Positions 53,086-63,460 of a stretch of 64,000 bases of DNA are shown one piece after another. Source of the DNA: Botrytis cinerea B05.10 (Eukaryota; Ascomycota; Leotiomycetes; Helotiales; Sclerotiniaceae); the NCBI RefSeq assembly GCF_000143535.2, contig NC_037314.1, forward strand, positions 682,001-746,000, in the 5' to 3' direction. Below the pieces are notes generated by a model. The model made no database searches, had not been told where the DNA came from, and worked only from the letters and a program-made list of their open reading frames with translations. The translations under genes were made by a program, and so were the position numbers. Numbering within the stretch: position 1 is the stretch's first letter; every line of letters begins with the position of its first letter.

Positions 53086-53352
53086 CTAGTGATCCCAGAA
53101 AACGTTGGTCGTATTTCTACCTTTGTTAATGCATGGCAAAGGTTCCTCTAGAAACATGTTCCCAAGAAATTGGCACAGAACTTCCCAATCATCTCGAGGA
53201 TTAAATTCCAAGAGATTATCAGCGGAAACTACGGAATGAATATAATCGACGTGCTTCAATATATGGGCAGCAAGCTTCTCTCGATCTGTGCATGGTTCGG
53301 GAAATGTGTAGTCGAAGTTTGCTAGACGCATGGTCTCATGTACGGCGCTCAT
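53086..53352 (-). pseudogene. C-terminal fragment of a sulfotransferase-like P-loop protein
   Basis: 88 codons. The segment LLEFNPRDDWEVLCQFLGN followed by EEPLPCIN matches the C-terminal signature of the fungal Sulfotransfer_4-type proteins (xxGWEPLCxFLGxPxPxxPFPxxN). The upstream two thirds, including the P-loop and PAPS-binding part, are absent from the adjacent minus-strand sequence. I therefore call it a relic rather than a gene. The upstream ATG is probably incidental. Confidence 0.6.
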
Positions 53353-54240
53353 ACTTTCCTACATGATTATGGATCGCAAATCAGTCTAATGCCAGAGATT
53401 TTAGTAATTTTTTGAGACTTGGAGGATTATCTAGACCAACGAACTATGTGTAGGAGCCTTGAGTTTTCCTTGTTTTTGGGTGTCATCTCCAAGAAGTGAT
53501 GAAACCTACAGCTCAGTCTATCCAAAGCGGTATAGGTAGCTGGAATAGTGCTAATTAATGGCGTGGGCCAACTGTGGAGCCATTACATACTCATTGCCGA
53601 TGTGCTGGAAAGACCTAGACATGACACTCGCATCTCAACGGGCCGCGGGTTGCCGGAAGTTTGTCAATCTGTTGTTGGGAAGGCATGATTTCTGGTGGGT
53701 TTCTATTCTCTACACCTCGGAATGTTAAAGTAACTGCAGATCAAAATTAATAGAAAGGATAGAGGATCGCTAAAAACTTTTGCTTTCATCTCCCCAAAGA
53801 TATAACTGTCTTCCAATTGTCCACTGTTGTATGGGACCACAAAAATAACTCTCTAACGGCTGTGACTCTTGTTTTTAGCTGTTTTATTCAACTGCATTGT
53901 ATGATTATGCGTTGTGTCTTGTTTGACTGCGCCGCTCAGTTGCTGCTGTGATGAACAAAAGTGCGAGGAAATGTGTTGGAAGTACATCCGATCCTATTTT
54001 GATTTGTTGAGTAAGAATGCTGCCGGTATATATTGGTCACCAGGTCATCATTTTACTAAGCAAGCAGAAAGATAAGGGGATCAAATTTGAACAATGTGAA
54101 CTGAAATGAAGTATGAGCTAAGAAGTGTAAGTGAATCTGCATGGCACGTGAAACTAGCGTGATTTTCCCATCCACGCACTGCTCGCACACTTTCAAAATT
54201 TAAAAACAACATCAACGAATTGCGTGATACAGCAAAGAAA
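53353..54240. other. Intergenic region
   Basis: 888 bp upstream of the sulfotransferase relic; no further sulfotransferase-like sequence was recognised here. Confidence 0.35.
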
Positions 54241-55165
54241 ATGGGCAACAAGAGGAGAAATGATTGCCGATTTGGCAATAACGATCAGATACCAAGTCTA
54301 AACAACAATCGATATTATAATAATCAAAACGATGGACGTCAACACTTCCCACGTCGGAGTAGTGGAAATTGAAATAGCAACGATCAGAATCCTGACAGGA
54401 TTTCTGGTGGTTACCCCGATTATCAAATCTTCCACCCATAACTGGAGACGGACAAGGTCAGTTTTATGGAAATCAAGGTCATAATGTCCTGTTTGGACAG
54501 AATTCTCATCCTTCCGCACTGAAGTAAGTTTGTGTCATACAATGGACCACAATAGATTGGGCTACGTCCAAAGAAGGGGTCTTAGTTTGCTAATGAGCCA
54601 AATTTTATGTTTCTTCAGAGAAATATTCAAGTGCAAGATCATCAAGTATCTATGCATCAACATTCACAATATACATAGCAAGATGCTAGATTGAATAACC
54701 ATATGCAGTCATTCCAAATCATGGTCACGGGAAACTACATGGTAGAGCTTCATGACGTGGCAATGGACCCATTAAGAGATCAGTGCTTCTCTCGTCAACA
54801 CAAAATTCGTAGAATGCGGTTAATTTCAACATAGACAGGTCCATTTCGAATCAGAAAATATGTGTAACGAGCCATCTAGATCTGTTAATTTGAATACTTT
54901 TTCAATGGGAACCCTAGAGAGAGAAGAGAGGATTGCCGGCCCTGATAATTCTGGTAGTCTCAGAGTGACACCAAAAAAGATGGAGAAGTCTAACTATCCA
55001 CCTGCCTCGAAGTCGAGGAAGAAGCATATCGACCATTGGAGATAAGGGTAAGGTAGTCATTATCTGTCAAAATCCTACCAATGCTGTTAGCTTCTTTATC
55101 GACAGAGGAAGGGATCAAGTCTCAATTCCCTCACTACAAGAGCAAGGCTCGTATGATGATACCTG
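54241..55165 (+). pseudogene. Broken Asn/Gln-rich gene
   Basis: From the ATG at 54241 the frame reads an Asn/Arg-rich sequence (MGNKRRNDCRFGNNDQIPS) to an in-frame TGA at about 54370. It continues, then shifts frame near 54410 to another clean stretch (LPPITGDGQGQFYGNQGHN) ending at a good GTAAGT donor near 54524. After an acceptor-like TTCAG near 54619 the reading resumes (RNIQVQDHQVSMHQHSQY) and hits TAG. Further open pieces (TFSMGTLEREERIAGPDN at about 54890-54950; KGKVVIICQNPTNAVSFF at about 55046-55100) lie in different frames. Low-complexity N/Q-rich composition and the collection of stops and shifts indicate a decayed gene. Family unknown. Confidence 0.5.
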
Positions 55166-55621
55166 AAGCTTGTAGGATGATTTAAGCCTTTGATCAAGAC
55201 CATGAACTTGGCCATCAAATATTTCACCAGTTTCCCTGACTAGACCGTTAATTTTACTATTGCTTGATTATGAGGACTGTTATTATGCCTATAAATTAGA
55301 TTAGATGCAAAACTCCCTACTGCTATGTCACGAAAACTCTCAATTTCTGTGCGCAAATTTCATCATTGCAATGATCGAGCCTTCTGCTTCCATATCATGA
55401 TGGGGTATGTGATGATACTACTACGAGAGTTGAACGCGAAGAGAATTCATTTATCTCTGATGGTACGACCAAAAACCATACAGCCAAGAAACCACGATCT
55501 TGTCTATCAAGTTTCTCGAAACGATGTGTTAGTTACGCCGCTTAACTTTCTTGACCTCTAAACAATTTTCAAGATATGCAAAAGGATAATCAATTCAAGA
55601 ATCACTATCTTATTGTTGATT
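55166..55621. other. Intergenic region
   Basis: 456 bp; may contain the end of the decayed gene. A 78-codon plus-strand frame (55325-55561) has no recognisable motif. Confidence 0.3.
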
Positions 55622-57471
55622 TTAAGCCACTTCAGTGATGAAGCGCCCACGGAAAATCTCAATCAAGCTAACCAATCCATCGCGCACCATAGTTTCCTCT
55701 TTTCCTGCCCCAGTAGCATCCCTACTTTGAGCATTGGTGACCGTTTTCTCTAGCTCCACACAGATCCTTTCCGCTTTTGCCTTCTCCGTCTTGAGAATGG
55801 CGTTCAAAATGCTTGGATTATGTCCAATATCAGTGAACTCCATGTCTCCAATCTTAATGCTCAATGTCATTTTCTTGTCAGCTGCGTGCAAGCCCTCCGT
55901 GGATAGGCCGGCAGGGTTGGCAAGTAATTCGTAAGCATTGTATACTTGCTGTAAAATTGCCACGCAAAGCATCAACAATGTTGAAGTTGAACTGAGCTCG
56001 CAAGAAGAGCACTGAGCTAGGGCCAGAGTTTCACAAATGAATAGACCATTTCGTGCTGCAGCAAATATGCCATCTAACGATGAATGATTATTACCGCAGA
56101 CGACAGCATGCAAGTTTGAGAGACTCAAAAGTGCAGATTGAAGGCAGTTACAACCGCCTGAAATTCTATCCACCAAAATATGATCAAGGTTGTTCTGTTT
56201 AGCAGGTACTTCATCTCCGTGTGATTGCTCGTGACTTTCATCCCCGCCGATATTAAAGTTAATATCATGCGCAGGATTTTCGTTGTCAAAAAATATGTCC
56301 AGGGGTGGCATACTGAGAAGACTATCACTATAATAGTGAGAAGACTCGTGAAAAGAAATATCACACTCATCTATGACATGAGTCGGTTCATGTAGAGCCG
56401 AGATTGGTTGACAAGAACTAGGGATTTCAGGCGCAGAGACTGATCTATAATGCTTCTGTTGTTTGGATTGTGGTTGCATAGTAACTAAATCTTTTGGGCC
56501 TGGGAAAGTCAGCTTGAAACACCCAAGTGAGTCTAGATGTACAAACAGAAATTCTCGATCTCGTTGCAATTCGAGTCTGCTGTGATAGAACTTGAGCCAA
56601 CGTCTAAGAATTGTAAGTCTAAAATCCCTTGACTTGAAAAATTTACTTGCCATCCATGGTTTGAACTGGCTTGGTCTGTGACGAGAATGACATTTTCTTT
56701 TTAGGTGCCTCTGTTGATGGTGGAGCTGATCTTTTTCGAGAACGCTCTAGGTCAATGGCAGCACTGTAGGTGCATGAGTTACCACTTAAACTACATCTTT
56801 GACAGCAATCTGGCTCCCTTGTACATTTGACTTTGAATCGATAGCATTGATCACACGCGGAAGTCTTTGTGGCCTTTTTGGGTGCTGTTTGCTGAGATCG
56901 ATCTCGCTTTGCGGAAGAATTTTCAACATCATCCACACTGAAAGGATAATTGATAGTTTCTTTGTCTTCACGAGAGTACTGCCACCAGTCTGAAGATTCC
57001 ACTTCTGTTTCAAGAGAATTGAACTTGCCATCTGATGTCATTGAAGCTGGTAAGATGGTCAAATTTTGCATCCTTTCAGGGCCTAGTTCGTCTTATGTGA
57101 GTGAGTGTATTTGGTATTGGGAGTGTCTTGCGACTAACCTTCCAATGCGATGTTTGAGTGATCATCATTGGTCAAAGTATCCAGCTGATCAGGACCGCTT
57201 TTTGTCTCATTCTGTAACTGCCGACGACTCTTGAAGTTCCTCTTGGGTCTTCCCATGAACTTTCCAAAGCTGAATATGATTATATGTTATTCAGAGACGT
57301 TCAAGAAAAAATGGTTTAAAGCCGTAGTACCCACCTATATGTACAAGAGCTTTCTAGTTCAGCGCATCTCTGACATTGAAGTGGATGTTTGGAGCAACTC
57401 TGCTTCGTTCGGAAACATTGATCGCAAGAATTAGAACTACTTCCGCTTGGGAATTTGCACTGTTCAGGCAT
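55622..57471 (-). CDS. Transcription factor with two Zn2Cys6 clusters (AflR-like)
   Basis: Four exons join in frame: 57335-57471, 57139-57269, 56647-57082 and 55622-56603, giving 561 aa. Cluster 1 (residues 16-43) reads C-x2-C-x6-C-x6-C-x2-C-x6-C with CDQC, CQRC and SSCTY, followed by FGKFMGRPKRN, the usual linker of secondary-metabolism regulators. Cluster 2 (residues 166-193) has the same spacing with CDQC, CCQRC and NSCTY. The C-terminal part has the helical, Cys/Leu-rich look of AflR-type regulators (LSNLHAVVCGNN, FICETLALAQCSSCE, LLMLCVAILQQVYNAYE). Intron borders are GTGGGT, GTTAGT and GTAAAT donors, each with AG. A further short in-frame intron ending CTGACTTTCCCAG near 56500 is possible. 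The first exon is too short to stand out alone and is easily missed. Confidence 0.78.
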
Positions 57472-60258
57472 ACTGTAGAGAATGATTTGTATGATAAGAA
57501 TTGGGTTTGAACTTGGATGAGGTAGTAGTCATGAAGAATAGCTAGTGGCGCCATTTGACTTATTATAAGAAACTAGGAGAAACATTTCACCAGCTTCCAA
57601 GTGTTACCCTATGACCATAGAAATCATCCTTTACACCGCTTCCATGCTTCCGGTATAACGCCTTCATCTCGCTAAAAGAGTTTAAAATCTTACCGAAGAT
57701 CTAATTCTTGAAGGATGGAAGATGGGATTAACAATGTCGATACAAGAATTGATTGAATAGGTTTATCATTCGAATACGAATAACTGGCCACCATAGGTAG
57801 TACTGCGAACAACAACATATATGCATCTACCATGCCAGTCGCCACGATTAACTTTAAGTGGCAGCTGAAGAAAAGCAGTCAGAACTTAGTTTAATTTTGA
57901 ATAGTCTGTACACTAGAATCCTGCCGATATCCCCCGGGCAGTTATTGGGTTAGTATACGTCGTGTTCTGTGTACGCCCCACTATGATATTACGAACGCAT
58001 TCTACATCACATATTCAATAAGTGGCATTGAACTCTGGATCACTAGAATCATACAATTTTGGACTGAATATTGAATATCACTATAAAAAAAATGCAGAAA
58101 GACAGAAACTCAATATACTACTAGTCCGTATTATATAATACAGCTTACATACATATTGCAGTAGATAACCCCACATTTTAAATACACTAATGTATTGTAA
58201 TACATAACACTAACTTACGCTCCTCCAATCACCGCTTCATGCCCCAGGTCGCGTACCAGTATCGTACCGGTATTGCTTATCATACCCCAATTCGACACTG
58301 CCCTGCAGTTTACTCCAGTCTCCATTCCGTGCCGCTTGTGGTGGGGTGTATGGCCGAGGCTTGCAGAGGAATTAACTTCCTAAATTAACAATCGGGCGCC
58401 GAAACTGTTATCTATGCCTGGGTAATACTATCGGGTCGAAGGATATCCCTGGGATGATTGGTCTCCTCATTCTCCTCATTCTCTTCGTCACTTATTTTGG
58501 ATACCCACGTAAGTATTGCACAATCACGATTAGATACCCGTGACAAGTAACGCCATTCTCACGAGAACTAGACGGGGAGAGTTGGGGGGAAGGTCATCAA
58601 AAGTGTATTCCGTACGTTTGTCAGTGCATTGCATTTATCATGGCTAATCGCGATGTTCGTTCCTGGTACAATGCCATTCAATCGTCTCGGTAACGAAAAT
58701 GATGGATCCTCGAGCCCGGCATTCGAAATACCAGTACATCACGAATTCGGAACTACCGACCGAGGAGAGCCAGGAAGCTGATCATCCACCCAGAAATATT
58801 CGATCACGTGGGCACTATTCAGCACTTTAGTTACGATTACGATTGGGATTGATAGTTGAAGAAAGTATTGAAGTGGATACATCTTTCACTGGCGAACGTC
58901 AATATACTTGGGATTTCTTTTGTTGAATTGGTTTGCCCTGGGTAGGGGTTGAAGAAATAAAGCTCACATGGGTTAGGGTTGCAGGAAATTCCAGAACTTT
59001 CATTCCATAGATTAACCTTATTCATCAAACCAGATGCTGAGATTCTCTGATGGAATCGTCTTCTTTTTAAGCCTTTTTCCCCATTTAAAAGCAATTTAAT
59101 TGAAGCTTATATCCGTTATCCCTGCTCAGAGCAACGCAGTCCACTAAAGGAATACAGTACGACTACTCTACAAGGTTACACAAGGTGTGACTTTAGTGAA
59201 TTTACCAAAAACGGATGATCTCAAAATGTGTGAACCACAAACACGACTTTGAGATTATCAATTGTAGTAGATACTATAGTGCTGTTAACTGCTCGATTAA
59301 TTCTGAGACAACTTAAGATTTTCTAAAAAATGAATTCGAGGGAAAGGTTCTCATTGTTTTGATTTCAGAACAACATTGAGGGGCTTCAATATCAGAATTC
59401 TGCAGGAGTTTTCTCCATGAAAGAACGTCTCAGCCCTGCAGGCATGCCATTGACAACTTGTTTGCCATAAATTTCGCATGCAGCAGAAACATTTCCACAT
59501 TAGATGCCAATTCCTAGCCAAGCTACAGATACCAAGAGATAGGATTAACGTGCAGTCTAAGGTGGAAGGGTGAGGAAAATATGATATGAATAGAGTCTTG
59601 TTTGAAAGCTGCAAGCTACTAGTAAGAGTGGACGGGAAACTTGTAACCAAGATTCAGCCAATCGCAACATGCCAGATTTAAACATCTTTGCTGATTGCTC
59701 GACCACCATCTAGATGCAAGCTTTTTGAATGCCCAACAATTTGACACGGAATTTTTCAAGAATTCTCAGACCTAGTACGTTCTGCGAATCTCAGATTTGG
59801 CACAAAATTCCAAAAACTTCTTCGACTCAGTATACTATTTTGGGTATTGAGCCTTCTCAGGACAACCCAGATATGCTCAATTGTAAACTCTACTTGATGG
59901 TCAATTACTCACTTTCCGATTTTCAGGCACTGGCTCAAGTTTATCACGTTTATCACGAGTGTACAAGAGAATACGTAAACAGCAGGATTCATTTCTATGA
60001 GCTATGAAATAATGAGGAGACAAAACTCTGATGAAGGAGCGGCCAAGTTCAACACCAGCACATCATCCCTACACAGTCACACCGGTGACCAGTTTCCCCA
60101 AATCATGTCATTGATTTGAGGGTCTTGTTAGCAGTCACTAAAAGACGCTAGCTTCGAATCTGCTAGGAGATAGCATTGAGAACTGTTAAGGGTCAGAAAA
60201 GGAACTCGAAGACGGCTCGGAATCTTACCTACAATCGGCATAGGTTATTTGAGCTGTC
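57472..60258. other. Gene-free region, 2.8 kb
   Basis: No supported gene. Small frames on both strands (for example 58837-59094 on - and 59729-60007 on +) show no domain or splice logic. The sequence is A/T-rich with no clear repeats or element ends. The left end is the promoter of the double-cluster regulator. The last few hundred bases are the 3' flank of the repeat-peptide gene. Confidence 0.4.
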
Positions 60259-61063
60259 CTAGTCCACCTTGAGTTTTGTGGGCTCTGGCTCAGCATTGCG
60301 ATCGACCTTGAGTTTGGTGGGCTCTGGCTCGGCATTGCGGTCAACCTTGAGCTTGGTGCGACGGTCAACCTTGAGCTTTGTTGGCTCGGCTTCAGCGTTG
60401 CGGTCAACCTTGAGCTTTGTTGGCTCCGCCTCAGCGTTTCTGTCAACCTTGAGTTTGGTGGGCTCTGGCTCAGCATTGCGATCGACCTTAAGCTTGGTGG
60501 GTTCTGGCTCAGCATTGCGATCGACCTTAAGCTTGGTGGGTTCTGGCTCAGCATTGCGATCGACCTTAAGCTTGGTGGGTTCTGGCTCAGCATTGCGATC
60601 GACCTTAAGCTTGGTGGGTTCTGGCTCAGCATTTCTGTCGACCTTGAGCTTTGTACGACGATCAACCTTGAGTTTGGTGCGACGGTCAACCTTAAGTTTT
60701 GTTGGCTCGGCTTCAGCGCTTCTGTCAACTTTAAGTTTTGTAGGTTCTGGCTCAGCGTTGCGATCGACCTTGAGCTTGGTGCGACGGTCAACCTTAAGCT
60801 TTGTTGGCTCGGCTTCGGCGTTTCTATCAACCTTGAGCTTGGTGCGACGGTCAACCTTAAGCTTAGTGGGTTCTGGCTCGGCGTTGCGATCAACCTTGAG
60901 CTTGGTTGGCTCGCGAGCTTGCAAGGAATCTCTTGCTTCAACTAGTAGGTAATGGTCAGGTTACTACCTATATAGATGGGGTGAGTAATCATTTACCTGA
61001 AACTGGAGCAGCGGCAACACTGGTGACAAATGCCACAATGGCGAGAATTTGGGAGACCTTCAT
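60259..61063 (-). CDS. Secreted multi-copy peptide precursor (19 TKLKVD repeats, Kex2/Ste13-like layout)
   Basis: Exons 60997-61063 and 60259-60941 (GTAAAT donor, CTACTAG acceptor, phase 1) give 249 aa. Residues 1-18 (MKVSQILAIVAFVTSVAA) are a clear signal peptide with an Ala-x-Ala-type end, followed by APVSVEARDSLQAREP. The rest is 19 copies of TKLKVD. Spacers between copies are Arg + NAEPEP (9), Arg + NAEAEP (3), Arg + SAEAEP (1) or Arg-Arg (5). The last copy ends KVD at the stop. Every long spacer divides into three X-Ala/X-Pro dipeptides, the substrates of Ste13-type dipeptidyl aminopeptidase, and Arg sites would suit Kex2/Kex1-type processing. I infer a secreted short peptide released in many copies. 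Most junctions are monobasic (DR), unlike classical KR sites. A structural repeat protein is the alternative. The core lacks the Cys/Trp of alpha pheromones and the Tyr of dikaritin-type RiPPs. Confidence 0.85.
60481..60640 (-). repeat. Four near-identical 39-nt coding repeats
   Basis: Within the precursor gene, consecutive 39-nt units encoding NAEPEPTKLKVDR are identical at essentially every base between about 60481 and 60632. Units elsewhere in the gene differ at silent positions (CTTGAG versus CTTAAG, GCATTG versus GCGTTG on the plus strand). This indicates recent unit duplication or homogenisation in this part of the array. Confidence 0.85.
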
Positions 61064-61924
61064 ACTGAATAGATGATTGCAGGATATTGGAGACAGTTGA
61101 GCTGGATAGAATGGCTTGTTGATGAGTATGATTGTTCTTCCAACGACAGAAAATTTGAATATATATATATACTTCGCAGATCATTCTCAACTCTCGTGCT
61201 CATCTCAAAAGCTTGCTTATGAGACCGATTTCCAAGCACCAGATCTGGTTCTGGCTCACTGCAGACTGCGACGGAGAGTGGATCTCCGCAGACACTTTCG
61301 GAGACGTTGTTTCAAGCCAGTCAATCTCAGATGTTTGGTCTGAGGCCGTTCCCGTGATTGACTGTCCCCATGTTGGAACCGACGATTATTCCAGAATTCT
61401 TGCACAGCTTGTTCAGTGGGAGTTTCGGGCCCGATTTCTGTCTGGATAGGCCAATCTCGGACTGTCACTAACCCTGTTGTAGGGGAATTTTCCGAAGTGG
61501 TCTTCTTCAGTGTTAGAATGTTTTGTTTCATCACTGGAATCTTGAACCAGAAATTGTGCTCACTATCTAGTTCTAGCTAACACCATATTGTTATCTTCGG
61601 GCAACCGAAGTCTCATTGTTTACATCTCCATTCTGAGATCTCGGCAATCAAGTATATTTTGATTCCTACAGGTTCTTAGGCCCTTCCCAAAGATCTAAAC
61701 TAAAATCCATGGATAATTTCGAGACAATGTAGACTTCTCACTAGTTACGCACAGCTGACATGATTACAATGTCAAATTCGTGGATTGGAGCGATATTCCA
61801 AGTATTTGGTTATCGTTCAAATCACATTTTTGCAACTTTTTGCATTCATGAACACATAAGAAAATTGGAACTGGAAAATTTGTACGAGTATCATTCTTTT
61901 CAATGTCAAAATCTATCTAGGTAT
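61064..61924. other. Intergenic region between precursor gene and acyltransferase gene
   Basis: 861 bp. A 76-codon plus-strand frame at about 61219-61449 (with WFWLTADCDGEWIS) is open but has no recognisable domain, no splice logic and no signal peptide. It is left uncalled. Confidence 0.35.
61159..61171 (-). promoter_or_regulatory. TATA-rich element upstream of the peptide precursor
   Basis: An alternating ATATATATATA tract lies about 95-110 nt upstream of the precursor ATG, a plausible TATA position for a fungal gene. AT dinucleotide runs are common, so this is a weak call. Confidence 0.35.
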
Positions 61925-63460
61925 TTAGAGAGTTTGAACAATCAGATCTGCCTCCAATTTCCTCGCAAGTTTGATAGATCCCAGATCCACAACGCGCCAG
62001 AATAAGTCTCCGAAAAATATAACAACCGGGGTAATGCAGATGAATGAAATCGTGAATCCGAATGCATGATTGAAGTCAGTATCATTGCCAGTGAGCTTCC
62101 AGATGGCTGGTTGAAGTCGCCAACCCCAAGAGGCAAGGATTGGCCAATGTACCAAGTACAAACCAAATGAAATCTGGCCTAGATATCGAGGAATTGGAGA
62201 AGTAAAGATTTTTTGAAGGAGAGGTAGATTCGAAATTGCCCAGACAATCAGAATAGATCCGACTACGAATACATTGGATTCCCAAGAAATGATAGCCGAG
62301 ATTGTTTGGAATCCGAAGGTAGTTGATCCATAAGATCCATGAATATGAGGAATTGAAGCCAGCCATAAACCAGCGAACAAGACTACAGACCACCCAAAGG
62401 CTGACATTAACTTTCTGCTCATGGATTTTGGTACAGCCACAGATCTCGCTTTACGAACATGATGCTCAGCGATGAGCATTCCGCAAAGAAAGCAAGAAAT
62501 ATCATATCTCATACACCAAAATGCGTAGTAGATCAAGAATAAAGTGAACCCAAGACGAACGACTGGTCTCAGTCTCCCCAAGCCAGTGAGTGTGATAAAT
62601 AGTAGGAAAGAACACCATAATTCTTTTGGTATGGTATACAGAGGTGCCGCATATTCCGATTTTGTCACATTGTGAAGTGATACAGTCCACTCGTAAGGAT
62701 ATAGCAGCTTACTGAACACGTATTCCAGCCAGTCCACAAATTGGAGTAAGAATGTTTCTTGATAAATTGGTCCGCCAAGATCCATATCCACTGTTCCAGA
62801 GTATTTGGCATCAAACACGTGCGTTCTTGTGAGTAACATTATCACGAACGTAACTGCCATCGGCGGAAGCACTATTCGAAAGGCTCTTCGAAATGTGGCA
62901 GAAGATAATGAACGGTATAGTCGCTCCCAATCTTTCTCATAGATCAACTCTAATGGTCGAAGCGCCAGAGCAAAGCCAGAAATAACAAAAAATATGGCAA
63001 CCATTACACTGCCAGAGAATGCAAGTCGGATGATGGGTAGTTGCCAGAAATACGGATGGTCTCCATACTCTTCAAACATCAGAGGATGAAACTTCATAGC
63101 GACGTGCTCAAGATAGACACAAAATGAAGCAACTCCTCGCATACCATCTAGGTATGCTGTTGGACTCTGGCGTGTAGGAACTTCGACTTTGTAGCCACAG
63201 AATCTTGAAATTGGACTCGGCAAAAGAGTGATAGCAAGTGCTTTAAGCCCATGGTGAAACTTCGACATAGTCGATGTCTCCTCTTCAAAAGGCATGCCTT
63301 GAAGAGTTTCGTCGCTCATAGCGTCTTCACTGCCACGGCCATAGCTTTTTTGGTTGTCGAATTCTTCCGATGTCGAGCTCCATTGAGACTGGGTTGAGTG
63401 CTTCTCTGCCAAAGAGTGTTTAGATCCGGCCGTGGTAATATCAGATTCAGGTATCGCCAT
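61925..63460 (-). CDS. Acyltransferase-3 family integral membrane protein
   Basis: Members of this family (PF01757) O-acylate sugars, antibiotics or other secreted molecules in bacteria and fungi. Single exon, 511 aa from the ATG at 63460; the open frame extends four codons further but without an ATG. After a cytosolic Ser-rich N-terminus (about 95 residues) comes YLDGMRGVASFCVYLEHVAM, the family signature RG(I/V)A followed by the catalytic-type His in YLEHV. About ten hydrophobic helices follow (VMVAIFFVISGFALAL, VLPPMAVTFVIMLL, YLGQISFGLYLVHWPI), the last including the typical IS(F/Y)xxYLxHxP block near the C-terminus. Motifs look intact, so it is probably active. The substrate is unknown; it neighbours the peptide precursor gene on the same strand. 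Confidence 0.9.
   Translation of the reverse strand: MAIPESDITTAGSKHSLAEKHSTQSQWSSTSEEFDNQKSYGRGSEDAMSDETLQGMPFEEETSTMSKFHHGLKALAITLLPSPISRFCGYKVEVPTRQSPTAYLDGMRGVASFCVYLEHVAMKFHPLMFEEYGDHPYFWQLPIIRLAFSGSVMVAIFFVISGFALALRPLELIYEKDWERLYRSLSSATFRRAFRIVLPPMAVTFVIMLLTRTHVFDAKYSGTVDMDLGGPIYQETFLLQFVDWLEYVFSKLLYPYEWTVSLHNVTKSEYAAPLYTIPKELWCSFLLFITLTGLGRLRPVVRLGFTLFLIYYAFWCMRYDISCFLCGMLIAEHHVRKARSVAVPKSMSRKLMSAFGWSVVLFAGLWLASIPHIHGSYGSTTFGFQTISAIISWESNVFVVGSILIVWAISNLPLLQKIFTSPIPRYLGQISFGLYLVHWPILASWGWRLQPAIWKLTGNDTDFNHAFGFTISFICITPVVIFFGDLFWRVVDLGSIKLARKLEADLIVQTL

Noticed and set aside
60225..60941. Second minus-strand frame (SRLIATPSQNP-type repeats) across the same array
   Set aside because: Repeat units are multiples of three, so all frames stay open. 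Only the TKLKVD frame connects to the signal-peptide exon.
60269..60952. Long plus-strand open frame with GSGSALRSTLSLV repeats opposite the precursor gene
   Set aside because: It is the antisense reading of the repeat array. It has no signal peptide or intron logic, and the minus-strand gene explains the sequence fully.
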